64,000 nucleotides of DNA from Seriola aureovittata. Lineage: Eukaryota; Chordata; Actinopteri; Carangiformes; Carangidae. Both the position numbers and the translations under genes were made by a program. Under the pieces are notes generated by a model. It saw only the letters and a program-made list of their open reading frames with translations. It was not told the origin of the DNA and made no database searches. This document shows positions 39,616 to 50,883 of the stretch, piece by piece; the stretch's first letter is position 1; the number at the start of each line of letters is the position of its first letter. The stretch spans positions 620,001 to 684,000 of the forward strand of contig NC_079377.1 of NCBI RefSeq assembly GCF_021018895.1. Reading direction: 5' to 3'.

Positions 39616-40257
39616 CACTAATAAACTCAAGGTTAGACTACTGCAGTCCTAGCCTGGTCAGATGCGTACACGAACTGATGAAGCCTCTTGGATGAGAGGT
39701 GAAACGTCTTCACAGACAAATAACCTAGTCCAGTTGTTTTCGATTTAAAAAAATCCTTTAGGATACTATGACCTGGACAAATGAGAATATACACAGGCTT
39801 ACTGCAATGCGCTTTATGTCGGTGTCTCCCAGTCTTCTCTCGGTCACCTTCAACTTGTGCAAAACGCTGCTGCCTGTCTTTTAACCAACACTAACAGACG
39901 GGTGCACATCACTCCTGTTCTTAACTCTCTTCACTGGCTGCCTGTCCGTTATAGAATTGATTTTAAACTTTTATTGTTTGTTTTTAAAGTTCTCAACGGC
40001 CTTGCCCCATCGTATTTATCTGATCTTTTAACTGTCCGAAATCCTGGTAGACCTCTGAGATCAACAATTCAACTTTTGCTGGAAGTGCCCAGATCAAAAT
40101 ACAAACACTGGGGTGTTCTTATTGTTCTTTTATTATATTTTAAATTGTTTTTCACTTATTTATCTCTTCACTTATTACCTGTTGTAAAGCACTATGATAC
40201 GCCAAAAGGATTGTTGTAAAGGGCTGTATAAATAAAGTACATTTACATTTACATTTA
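39616..40257 (+). mobile_element. L2-like LINE, 3' part (RT C-terminus and tail)
   Basis: Continues the element cut at 35095: an HALINSRLDYC-type string, a 154-bp insertion, then NALYVGVSQSSLGHLQLVQN, LNSLHWLPVRYRI and APSYLSDLL. It ends in a tail with an AATAAA-like signal and three ATTTAC units (about 40237-40257), directly before the second copy of CATATTGA. Confidence 0.85.
39646..39799 (+). repeat. 154-bp dispersed repeat inserted in L2, 7-bp duplication
   Basis: Flanked by TACTGCA at 39639-39645 and 39800-39806; removal restores the L2 frame at the DYC-NALY junction. It contains CTGATGAAGCCTCTTGGATG and GAGAGGTGAAACGTCTTCA, words seen in a common teleost repeat that is probably the 3' end of a retroelement. 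Confidence 0.7.
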
Positions 40258-40265
40258 CATATTGA

Positions 40266-40340
40266 TTTAAAGTTCCCTCATAATTTGGTGGGAATGTAAA
40301 TGACCTTGAGTATGGTCAAACATAATTTCATGTGTGTTAG
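40266..40340 (+). mobile_element. Probable Pao continuation between the L2 and Gypsy-2
   Basis: A 75-bp island after the L2 target duplication. The TTTGGTGGGAATG word resembles sequence close to the 3' LTR in fish Pao elements. Assignment is inferred mainly from position. Confidence 0.35.
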
Positions 40341-41564
40341 TGTCACAGGGTGACTGTGTGTGCGTCTGATCCTGGCGGTGGCGCCGTTTTTTTGGTAGAG
40401 ACTTTGTGTTTTCGCGGGGTTCATTTAACCTGAGATGACGACACCTGGGTGCGGGAGGCACTGATTGGTGCATTGGGCTCCACAGTGGTGTCTTCTACCT
40501 GCCTCCACAGCTAATCAGGAGATGCAGCACAGGTATACAGGATGTGTGTGCTGAGAGAGGTGGCGGAACAGAGGAAACATTGATGGCAGAGTGGAGACGA
40601 GAGACTGCAGAGTTTGGTGAATGGTGGACAGCCCGCAGGAGCCACGAGTGAGGCAGAGCCGAACAGGCTAATCACACGCTGCCACAACAAGCTGCTGCAT
40701 CAGAGAGAGACACGCTTCATGGAATAGAGGAGGGGTGAATGAAAATAATCCAGTTAAGTCCAGTTTCTTTCCCTTTTCACGAAATTGAATGTTTCGCCCT
40801 GGCAGTAATGCCCAACAGCATCAAAGATATTGATACGAAACTTGCTAATCAGGAAAAAGCCTTTCTTTTGTGTTTTGCCTATGTTTGCCTTGGTTTGGAA
40901 TATTGATCTAATTGCATGATTATTTGAATATTAAGGTCCCAAGGTCCATGTGGGTTCTACAAAAGAGAGGATAAGACTGCGCTGCTGAACGCTGCTGGAC
41001 TGGTTTGGAATATTGATTTAAGTGCATAATTATTTGATTTGTTTTGGTTGCTGTGTGTTTAATTTTAAGTTTGTTTTTTTGCTTGCCTAAATTTTTCTAA
41101 TTTCTTATTATTTTCTCTTATTATATTTGATTTATCTGAGTGATTGTTTAGTTTTATTATTTGCATAAAAGTCAGTTTAATTCATATTTTGGGCTCATCC
41201 TTTTCTTGATGTCTTGATGGAAAGAGGGTGGAGACTGATGAGTCTGTTGATGTGAGTTTTTTATTTGTTTTGTCAGTTGAAGACACATGGCAGCAAGGCC
41301 CCAAGGTCCACGTGGGTGCTATAAAGGAGCTGATAAGACTGTGCGCTGCTAAAAACTGCTTGACCCTGGACTCTTTAACACTTGGCAATGGTCGGAGCAT
41401 TTAGCACTCTTTTTATTGTTTTAAAAATTGTTCTTAACTAATCTTTTAATCTGTAATAAATTTGTTTTTTGATTATTTTATGCACACATTTACATGCTGT
41501 TTTTGGGTCAGTACGCTCCCCAGTAGATTTAAATAAACCTTACCTCTAAGTCACACCCATGACA
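40341..41564 (+). repeat. 5' LTR of Gypsy-2, enlarged by internal duplication
   Basis: 1224 bp versus 733 bp for the 3' LTR. The block AAGGTCCA(T/C)GTGGGT occurs twice, at 40941 and 41303 (period about 362), but once in the 3' LTR (near 47537). Confidence 0.85.
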
Positions 41565-41822
41565 AATTTTGGTATTGTTGGCAGGATCTTCTACTGGTTT
41601 GAGCAACTGGCCCTTCCAGCATGCAGAGGGCAAATGGGCCCCCAGTAATAATGATGCCAATTTTCTTATGGGGGGCCCATGGATGCAAAAATTTAGTGAT
41701 GTGCTTGTATTGTATGGTTCATGTCCCAACCCCTCAGGACTCAGTTGTAGCAACTGTAGACAAGAACCACAGAAGAACCCTAAGGTCCTTCTCTCTCCGT
41801 TTGCGAGAACTGCTCTACAAGT

Positions 41823-43256
41823 TGTTGGGTCTGAGCTCTGCCTCATGAGCTGGACACCATAAATGTTGGATCTTTGGTTTTCTATTAATTTATTGGCTAT
41901 CATAAAGATAATATTAATATTAAAAATATTAATATAAAATAATAACTATAATATGAATTAAAGTCCTTGGGCGCACCAGCCTAAACTAAGAGGCAAAATA
42001 GCCAATCTTGTTTCAGTCTCAATTTATTACCATTAATCTGGAACTCTGATTAATAATTAACTCAATAACTATAACCAAATTACGATATCAACAGTAAGTT
42101 AAAGTTGAAGGATTGGAATTCTATTAAGTAGAGGTTGGCAATATTCACGCTTGTGCAACATTAAACACACCAGTAGTTATACTTAAAGACATTTATTTTC
42201 AATGGAACAGAATAAAAACAGTGTCTAATCTAGTATATACAGGTGTGTATGTGTATGGGGATGTGTCTGTGGGGACACAGACAAAGGCTGATTCAAAATG
42301 GCCACATGACCTGAACAAAGAAGACTACCCAAGATGGTGGTAAACAAAGAAACTACTCAAAATGGCTGCTGAGACCTGTGTGAGTTTCTTTGTTAGCCTA
42401 GCTCATGTAGTCTGAAGGTACCAGGTTAGAGGGAGAAGGTTAGCTGCATGCAGGTCATAGAACTGAGACGTACTACAGGTATGTGTATGAAGATACAAGT
42501 ACATGATTAATTGTATGGCTGACCACAACCTAAGCAAACATTTCAACAAGACATTAATCAACATGTACATTAAAGTTAAGACTTCTTCTGCTTAGTAGTG
42601 CTTTGCTATGCTGTGCTAGGAGAGGTTAGGCACAGTCAGTTAACATTACCCAGTCCTTGGAACAAAACAAAGAGATCCTTTCCAGTGTAATTGTTAAGTC
42701 CAGTGAGTTGGGTGACTTCCTGGTGGAGTAAAGTCCTGTCTGGCTGTGTGACTTCCGCTGTTATCTCCTTTGCTCTCCTCACACTTTGCTCCTTTGCTCT
42801 CCTGTTGCTTGGAAAATCAGCTGGCTGACCTTGTGTTGTAGCCGCTGATTCTGAAGAGAACTTGGTTCACTCCCAGTTAATCCAAAGCAGGTCGCTGCTG
42901 TTGAGGAGAAGAGTATTGCAGTCTGCTGTGAGCAGGCCGGTAAGAGAGCTGGTTTCCCAGGTAACAGGGCTGACCTGGGCTGGGGCCTTGTTGCCCTTTG
43001 AAGAGCCGAGAGGGGAGAGCAGGAGCTGCTCTCCAGAGCAAGCCGAGAACAGAGGATAGACAAAAACAGAGAAGGAGATCTGGTTTTGTTTGGTGACACT
43101 TGGGGGTCACATGCCACACATTGACCAACACTGACTGGTCAGTGAAGTCCCTGGGGGAGGGTCGTCCCAAGGTGTGAACAGTGAGGAACTGTGGGTAAGT
43201 GAATTCCTTTATCTGTGGAGCAAAGAAACATCTGGTCTCTTGAATGAGTCCCAACA
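41823..43256. mobile_element. Solo LTR inserted in Gypsy-2 gag
   Basis: 1434 bp bounded by inverted ends TGTTGGG ... CCCAACA and flanked by AAGT at 41819-41822 and 43257-43260. The gag frame is continuous across the site when the insert is ignored. There are no internal coding domains. AATAAA-type signals followed by GT-rich sequence exist on both strands near 42192-42216, so orientation is undecided. Terminal dinucleotides, a 4-bp duplication and a non-coding body fit a solo LTR of a Gypsy or class-I ERV-like element. Confidence 0.8.
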
Positions 43257-43760
43257 AAGTTAAAGCCGAGAGATTCCACAGGGCTGGGCGAAGGCAATGT
43301 TCTGCTGCGGGACCAGTTCATTATGGGTATAAGGGAGGGCCCCATTCATCAGGAGCTGCACCACCTTGTAAGGAAGACCCCTAAACTGTCATTTGATGAG
43401 GTAAAAATGGAGGCACTAGTGCTAGAGGAAGAACAACAGGAACAATGGCTGCCTTCTACCCACGGTAACAGACTGGAGACGAGTTCAAGAATGATATTCT
43501 CAAAGAGATAAAGTAACAAATGGCTGAAATGACAAAAACAATTTTATCTGAACTGAGCAATGATGGTAGACACAACCATAATCCCCTACAGATCCCACAC
43601 CAGAGGCCGCATTCCAACACCCCGAACAGAAACAATTACAGAGATAGAGCGGCAGGTGGTCCTTCTAAGTACAGATGGGACTAGAAGGGATGCCCAATTT
43701 GTAATTCCTGCAATGAAGCGGGCCATTTTAGTCATAACTGCCCCTCTAGATTAGCCACCC
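43257..43760 (+). pseudogene. Gypsy-2 gag, C-terminal half with zinc knuckle
   Basis: Encodes LLRDQFIMGIREG and a following helical segment. It ends in a complete CX2CX4HX4C knuckle (CNSCNEAGHFSHNC, 43700-43741), the nucleic-acid-binding motif of Gag. Frames change between these parts, so the protein is not intact. Confidence 0.8.
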
Positions 43761-43860
43761 AGGATTTATAGTTTCTCCAGCCACCATAGATTCAGGTGTC
43801 TGGACCCCCCATAACTGACCCACCTAGCTGCCAGCACAATGTAAAACTCACTGGAATCTG

Positions 43861-44070
43861 CCCCGTGTGACTGTGACTGTAAAAGTAGACGATAAAAGTG
43901 TACAGTGCCTTCTTGATATTGGTTCCAAGGTCACGCTCTTCAGTGAGAGCCTTTGCAATGAAGTCTTTAAGGGCAAAGAAAGGGGTGGAGTTTTGTCCTG
44001 GCTTAGGCTCCGAGCAGCAAATGGGCTAAGTATCCCTTACAAAGGGTACATAGTTGCCAGTCAAAGATGA
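43861..44070 (+). pseudogene. Gypsy-2 protease fragment
   Basis: Encodes VQCLLDIGSKVTLF, in which the retropepsin Asp-Thr-Gly is Asp-Ile-Gly, and WLRLRAANGLSIPYKGY. The Thr-to-Ile change and the truncation argue for loss of activity. Confidence 0.75.
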
Positions 44071-44190
44071 TTTATGGGTGACAAAAAGGCAATTCTGGGG
44101 ATGAATGTGATTATGGACTGTTAGGAGGTACTCTTTCACAGGCGCAAGGCCAGATTCCCCCCACTCCAGAAATTGGATGATGTTTTTAAT

Positions 44191-44302
44191 GTCAATGCAT
44201 CCAAGCTGCTTCTGCCAGGGAGAACTGGAAAAGCAAAGCCCGATGTGTCAATGCATCCAAGCTGCTTCTGCCAGGGAGAACTGTAAAAGCAAAGCCCGAT
44301 TA
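44191..44302 (+). repeat. 56-bp tandem duplication
   Basis: Two near-identical units starting GTCAATGCATCCAAGCTGCT at 44191 and 44247, both ending AGCAAAGCCCGAT. They lie in the protease-RT linker of Gypsy-2. Confidence 0.9.
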
Positions 44303-44465
44303 GCCTACTGGTCAGCAGTGACTGTCCCAGCAGACAGTGAGGTTCTGTTATGGGCAAAAATCCCACCTTCCTCCTGCAGGCCCAAAGAGAGCCCTTGATA
44401 GAGCCCTTGGCAGAAGAGGATAACATTGAAGTGACTAGGGCTTTGGTAACAGTGAAAAAGGGTAG

Positions 44466-45845
44466 AGGATGCCGTTCGGCCTTTGTGATGCCCCTGCAAT
44501 GTTTCAGAGGCTAATGTAGCTGAGTTTAGGGGATCAACTCACTGAATCTGCTCTTGGATGACGTGTACTTGGATGATATAATTTTATATTCAAAAGAATT
44601 TTCAGCCCACCTGGACCACCTTGAGAAGGTGTTCGAGGCCCTTGGTCATTACGGCCTCAAACTTTGCCTTGAAAAGTGTAAGCTGTTCAAAAAGAAAGTC
44701 AAGTTCCTGGGACATGAGGTAAGCAGCCAGGGAGTTGCACCTAACCTGGAGAAAGTGGTAGCTGTCCAAAGTTGGAACCCTCCCACAACAGTCAGGCGAG
44801 TAAGATCCTTCTTGGGGTTTGTGGGATATTACAGACAGTTCATGAAAGACTTTTCCAAAACTGCTAATCCACTGAATGAATTTTTGCGAGGCATAGGCCA
44901 GAGTAGGGGGGGACAATCAGTCCCTATTCACTCATCTGTGAATAAAAAAACAAAACCTGGTTCAAGCCCCCATTTTAGCGAATGCAGACTACACACAACC
45001 TTTTATTGTTTACACAGACGCAAGTAACTGTGGTTTAGGAGCTGTTTTGGCCCAAGAACAGGATGGTTTAGAATGAGTAATTGCATATGACAGCAGAAGG
45101 CTCCACCCATCTGAGTGTAATGATGCCAATTACAGTTCCTTTAAGCTCGGCTTAAAGGAACTTGAAATGGGGAACTCTTCCTTCTGCTGGATAAAAAACA
45201 GATGATTACTATACCGGAAGAAGAGGGATTCCCAAATATAATTATGTTTGATTTCCCAACTTTTCTCTCCACCTTCTTTATAAAAGTATAAGAAGAACTC
45301 TCTCAAGAAGGAGAATGAAATGGGCAATAGTGGAGAAATTTAAAGATTATCTGTGGGGTGTAAAGATCACTGTTGTGACAGACAGTAACCCTCTTGAGCA
45401 TCTGCAAAATGCAAAGTTGAGGGCTGTGGAACAAAGGTGGGTTGCTCAACTTGCCAACTTTGACTATACCATCAAGTACTGCCCTGGAAGAGACCATACT
45501 AATGCAGATGTTTTATCTAGGTTTCCAGTTGCCCCCACAGACACCACAGCAGCTGACCAGGACTGTGAGGACGACCTGCTAGTGTTAGCAGTGGAAGCCC
45601 TGGACACTGGAAGGGGCTCATTTGTCAGCTTGGGATGGGACCCTGTGCGTTGGAGGCTGGAGCAAGAGGAAGATCCTGTCCTCTGCCAAGTTCGGGGGTA
45701 CACCGAACGAGGTGGGTTGCCTGATGCCGCTCAGAGACTGTACAGGCTTTCACAGCCTGTAAAGAGACAGTTAATCCAATGGAGACGCCTGGAACTTGTA
45801 CAGGGTTTTTTTGTGCAGGAGAATACAAGATGCATTGACTCTTGA
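44466..45845 (+). pseudogene. Gypsy-2 reverse transcriptase (5'-deleted) and RNase H, with a 144-bp insertion
   Basis: RT starts late at an MPFGLCDAPAMFQRLM-like segment (44469-44516), so the N-terminal half is deleted. The YLDD active site follows in VYLDDIILYS (44563-44592), then FLGHEVSSQGV and RSFLGFVGYYRQF. RNase H spans about 44990-45520 (TDASN, TDSNPLEHL, EQRWVAQLANF, NADVLSRF) and is split by the insertion at 45172-45315. Confidence 0.85.
45172..45315. mobile_element. 144-bp insertion with 9-bp target duplication
   Basis: Flanked by TGAAATGGG at 45163-45171 and 45316-45324; without it the RNase H frame is continuous. Its ends share only an inverted TCCTTCT core near each edge, so terminal repeats are weak. 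Size and an 8-9-bp duplication suggest a small non-autonomous DNA transposon (hAT-like), but the class is unproven. Confidence 0.65.
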
Positions 45846-46780
45846 GACTTTAAAACAGGTGGTAGTTCCTGAGTCCAAAACCCAGGCCCTGCTAGAAGCT
45901 TGCCACAAACTTGCAGGACATCCAGGGATGGACCGGATGCTCTCTCTGCTACAGAGGAACTTTTTACTTGCCCCAAATGGAACAGGTTGTACAACCTTAC
46001 AAAGTTGTCCTCACTGTGTACTACACAATACTAAAGCTAATGCTAGTGCCCCTCTTGTCCCCTTGACTGCCAAGGCCCCCATGCACATTTTAGCCATGGA
46101 TTTTCTGACACTCAACTGGCCAACAGATGGATACCACAACATTCTCGTGATAACTGATCTGTTTACCAAGTATGCATGGGCTGTCCCTATCCCAGACCAA
46201 ACTGCTGCAGTTACAGTGCATGCATTGTGGACGTCATACAGCCCTTTGGTTGTCCAGAAATCCTACATTTGGACCAAGGCCCAAATTTCGAGTCTAAGTT
46301 GATAAAAGAACTGTACCAGGTAGACAGTTGCCACAAAACCCACATTACTCCATACCACCCACATGGTAATTGAGCCTGTGAGACATTTAATCAGACATTC
46401 TTGAACCTGCTAGGGACACTAGAGGTTGAGCAGCACTGTAACTGGGTGGGATATTTGCCGGGGCTAGTACAGTCCAACAACAATACCATCCACAGCTCCA
46501 CCAGTTATGCACCTGCCTTCCTGATGTTTGGCCGCCACCTTAGGACCCCCATGGACATTTTGAATGGAGTTTTACGGGCCTATAGAAGTTACCTCTACAA
46601 CCACTGAGTGGGTTGGTAAACACCATAGGCAGCTAAGCTATTTTTACAGTAAGGCCACAGCTCACCTGAACAAAGCTGCAGAGAAAAACAAGAGAATATA
46701 TGACAGGACAGCTCAGGATGTCCCACTTCTTCCAGGAGAGTGCTGGTTTTAGACCAGAGAAGGGCCTTATACAGACCGCC
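45846..46780 (+). pseudogene. Gypsy-2 integrase remnant
   Basis: Zinc-binding region (CHKLAGHPGMDR ... CPHCVLHN), core with LAMDFL and a DQGPNFESKL segment in a shifted frame. The region where the catalytic Glu is expected shows HPHGN followed by a stop. Then come SNNNTIHSSTSYAP and LMFGRHLRTP. Several frameshifts and stops. Confidence 0.8.
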
Positions 46781-47080
46781 GCTCTGTGTATAAAATTAGA
46801 CCTCAAGGTAAAGATGGCCCAGACCGTGTCCTGCACCGCAACAGTTTATGCCCCTGCCTCCCCTGTTTGGGCCCAAGAGCAGCTGAGACCACTGAACCTC
46901 AGGCCAGTGGGACCAATGAAGGTTTAACAGTGTGGAGTTTTGGGCTCCCTTTCCACCCAGGGGGAGCTGTTAAGCAAGCTCAGGCCCCTGAATTAAGACG
47001 TTTCCAAAGGGTAAACAGGTGTAGACCCCTGAGATATCAGGAGTAGCTCTAGGGACTAGAACATTTTGAGTTGGGGGGAG

Positions 47081-47813
47081 TGTCACAGGGTGACTGTGTG
47101 TGTGCTCATCTGATCCTGGCGGCGGTGCTGTTTTTTTGGTGGAGACTTCCTGTGCTTTTGCGGGGTTCATTTAACCCAAGATGACACCTGGGTGCGGGAA
47201 GCACTGATTGGTGCATTAGGCTCCACAGCGGTGCCTTCTACCTGCCTCCACAGCTAATGCAGCACAGGTGTGCAGGACGTGCGTGCTAAGAGTGGCAGAG
47301 GAACGGAGAAGACCTTGATGGCAGAGAAGAGACGAGAAACGGCACAGTTTGGAGACAGCCTGCAGGAGCCACGAGTGAGGGACAGAGAGGGACACGCTTC
47401 ATGGGATAGGTCCTCCAGTTAATTCCCGATTCTTTCCCTTTTCACGAAATTGAATGTGCCCTGGCAGTAATTTGTGTTTTGCCTGTGTTTGCCTTGGAAT
47501 ATTGATCTAATTGCATGATTATTTGATTATTAAGGTCACAAGGTCCATGTGGGTGCTACAAAGAACACTGCTGAACACTGCTGGACCCTGGACTCTTTAA
47601 CACGGGGACTCATGCTGGTGGTCGGGCATTTGGGACTCTTTTTTATTATCTTTAAAAAATGTTCTTAACTTACTTATTAATTAATTTAATTAATTAATTA
47701 ACTTTTAATCTGTAATACATTTTTTTTTTTATAACCACACGCTTGCTGTTTTTTGGTCAATATGCTCCCCAGTAGATTTAAAAATGTTTTACCTCTAAGT
47801 CACACCCGTGACA
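47081..47813 (+). repeat. 3' LTR of Gypsy-2
   Basis: 733 bp, collinear with the 5' LTR at both ends. It includes an AT-rich (TTAA)n-like stretch at about 47675-47705 and ends CACACCCGTGACA. Confidence 0.9.
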
Positions 47814-48240
47814 TTAACCTTATGTTTGATCATTTTATAAACATTTATCGAAGCCCATGGTTTTTGTTAGTTCCGCTGGTTTTATTGTGCAAGCCATGCT
47901 TTTATTTTGTAGTAGTGCTATAATGGTAGCGAGAAAAACGAAAGTAATGAAAGAATGTGACGAGGTAGACCTGGTAACATGGTGCTTCTTAAAAGCACTT
48001 TCGTTCGGTTAGCACCTGGTTGAGAGAAGCACAAGGTTGGTGTTTGTTTCATTTCATGTTTATATGACATTTCAGTGTGTTTTTATGGTTTTACAGTGAC
48101 ATTGTAAAGTAGGCTGTGTAAGCTAGCTAAATTGCTGTTGTTTGGCTGGATACACATGTATGCTTTATTTATATTGACGGCAGGGAACGGGAAAACGTTA
48201 ACACAACGAACTGAGCAGAAAACACAGCACAAAGGAATGT
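47814..48240. other. Unassigned sequence between Gypsy-2 and the probable hspa12a 3' end
   Basis: No coding sequence. By position it could be the far side of the original Pao element or plain intergenic DNA. Confidence 0.35.
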
Positions 48241-48244
48241 TCTT

Positions 48245-50846
48245 TGAAATACACATACATTTTATTGGTGACAGTCTGACAGTGATATCATAGATAAAAA
48301 AAAAAATACACCCATTACTGTGTGAAAATTGCAAGAGGACAAGACATTTAATTAACTCAAAATAAAAAAAAAAACAAGAAAGACAAAACTTGTTTGAATC
48401 ATCAGTTAAGGACTAAAAGAACAAAGTGTACATTGTGTTGCGTTCCAGAGTGGCTGAGAGGATCCTAACTATAAGCTCAGTCCTTTTAGCAGTAATTTTT
48501 TTCTATTGTCTATTATTTTTTCTAAATAGTGTTAAGCAGATAGTTGTACATAATGCAAGCTGGCTAGACTGCTACCTCAAATCACTTCCACTGAATGACT
48601 GGACCTCAGACTGATTGACCAGGAGTTTGACATCGCAGCCAAAATGTCAACGTGCCTCACGTGCTGAGAAGAGAAAGCTAATGTCAGGTAAACATATCTT
48701 CATGTAATTTTATCATCGCTTTAAGTATAAAGCTGCTACATAACATTGTCCTGTGCATCATATAATACTCAAGGTCATTATGTAATTATGTAACCAAGGA
48801 AAAAGACTGCGGTGTTATTAAATCATTCCTCTGGATATCCATCATTAGTGAGCACAGAGATATGTAGAAGGAATAAAAGGTTACTAGGTTATTTATCAGT
48901 AAAGTATGTAAGTGCTGCCTTGCTATGGTTATGAGCTGCCATCAGTTATGAGCATTAACATTAACTACATCAGCTCAGAAAGCAGCAGAGTATTAACACA
49001 CACACAGCCAAACCAGTCTCCAACACTGTGAGGTTCCTCCAGAAAACACCATCATCATCATCATCATCATCGTGAGTCGTAAACCTTGTGAACTAGTAAT
49101 AGCAGTCTCGTTCAGTCATTTCTATGTAACATGCAAAACGTGCATTGCAGAAAGAGTGCCGAAAACAGCAGAGGACACTGAAGCTTGTGCAACATTGTAC
49201 ATGGACGCTGAGTGAGACGAGCTTCAATTCACAGTTCAAAAAAAGAGTCTAAGGAAATGGATTTTAAAGTGGTTATAATTAAGATCTTACTAGTTACTTA
49301 TATATCTGTGGGGGCTGTGTCAGTATCAATGGCTCAATGATGACTTGGCCTCTTTCTTCAGACAAACAAGCTAATGACAATAAAAAGGCTCATAGTTCTT
49401 CCAGGATTTATCATGGGGATATGTTGCCTCTTTATGTGATGTTTCATGGTCTGCTTTACTTAGCTAGCTTAGAGACCTGTGTAAAATGTAAACATCATAT
49501 GTTTCCTTGAGTTGTGTTAGGATATGGTGACACATGTGGTCAGGATGTACAGTCTCCATCTGTAACTGCCAGACAGGAAGGAAGTGCATCGTTCCATATG
49601 ACAGAAATGAAAGTTTCAGTGCAAGCTAACATGCTGAAGCAGGTGTAAGGGCCCTGGTCACACCAGCATTTATACATGACATTGATTTATTTCAAACAGT
49701 GGATTCACTTATGGAGGCAAAGGGCATTTGGGCAGTGCCCTAAGAGCAACTTTAGTTACTTTCCAAAACAGATAATCTGACAATCATGCTCTGGTGTGTA
49801 TCATCTACTTTGGTGACACCATGAAGAACTTCAGGGACAGACCGTCAGCCAGGACTGTCTCTGGAAGTACACATTATTGCCTTGTATTGAGACTACAGAC
49901 AGACAGAGTGTGTGGGATGCAATGACCTACTTAAGTTACTTTGAGGCAGACTCACAAACTTGTGACAACAGCAAATCATTTTGACAGTGTTGACCTTTGA
50001 AGGAAGCTGTCATATTATCACACCTTCTATAATGTTATGTAATCCTGCTCTGTTGAGTGAGAATCAACACAAACATTTTGCCATGGACCAAACTGCACAA
50101 CGATAATCATATTCAGTGACCCAATGACAGAGCTTGAATGAGGATGTATTGTTGCTGCCAGCAGAGATTGATCAGGGTAAGAGATGACTCACAGTAAGGC
50201 CCCTGTAACTCAACCTGTTCACTTCACCATGATGTCAGATGAACATGCGTTGAGATGTGTGATTCTCAGTGATTATGTCTGAGGTCACACATGTATAAAG
50301 CTAAATACGTCATTAGGAGGGTGAAGGGATGCTCTGATGGGATGAGTGAATCTTGACATCACATTTTATTCGTACTAGGCACTCTGTTAATGAAGAACTA
50401 AAACTTAAATGTGGCTGTTTAGTTGTATGATTATTGCTGACTTTGCCTGGGTTTTAACACAGAAACAAGCATTTCTAATAAACTCAGTGGCTCAAGTTCT
50501 TTGCAGTGGGGTGGAAACGTCTTCATATTTCTTATTAAATATGTCATTAATCATTATAAACTTGTACTGCAGGGTGGATGGAGAAGGGGACTGGACACAT
50601 TCAGACACTGCTGTCATTTCAAAACTAAGTAACAGCAGACTTATTGATTGAAATGCTTTTTAAAGGATGGAGGTATTCAAGTGTCTTTTGTGTTTGCAAA
50701 ATAAACAAAACAAAACAAAAAAAACAGGCGACACAGCCAGTCTCTCATTTTGAATGAACAAGGCAATCAAAGCTGCCTTGGCCTCTCATGCTATGGCTAG
50801 TGAGAAAAAACAAATGTTGAAAGATGTTCATGCACACACACAAACA

Positions 50847-50883
<37 letters not shown>

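Larger units (their letters stand above)
40341..47813 (+). mobile_element. Ty3/Gypsy LTR retrotransposon with two LTRs, decayed, carrying later insertions
   Basis: Both LTRs begin TGTCACAGGGTGACTGTGTG and end with a CACACCC(A/G)TGACA string. The 4-bp flanks are TTAG (40337-40340) and TTAA (47814-47817), a target duplication with one difference. A purine run (GGGGGGAG, 47073-47080) directly precedes the 3' LTR. Order: gag with zinc knuckle, protease, RT, RNase H, integrase, all with stops and frameshifts and a deletion between protease and RT. It carries a solo LTR (41823-43256) and a 144-bp insertion (45172-45315). It is related to, but distinct from, the - strand Gypsy at 35096-39611 (shared LRAANGLS(I/V)PY segment). 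Confidence 0.9.
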
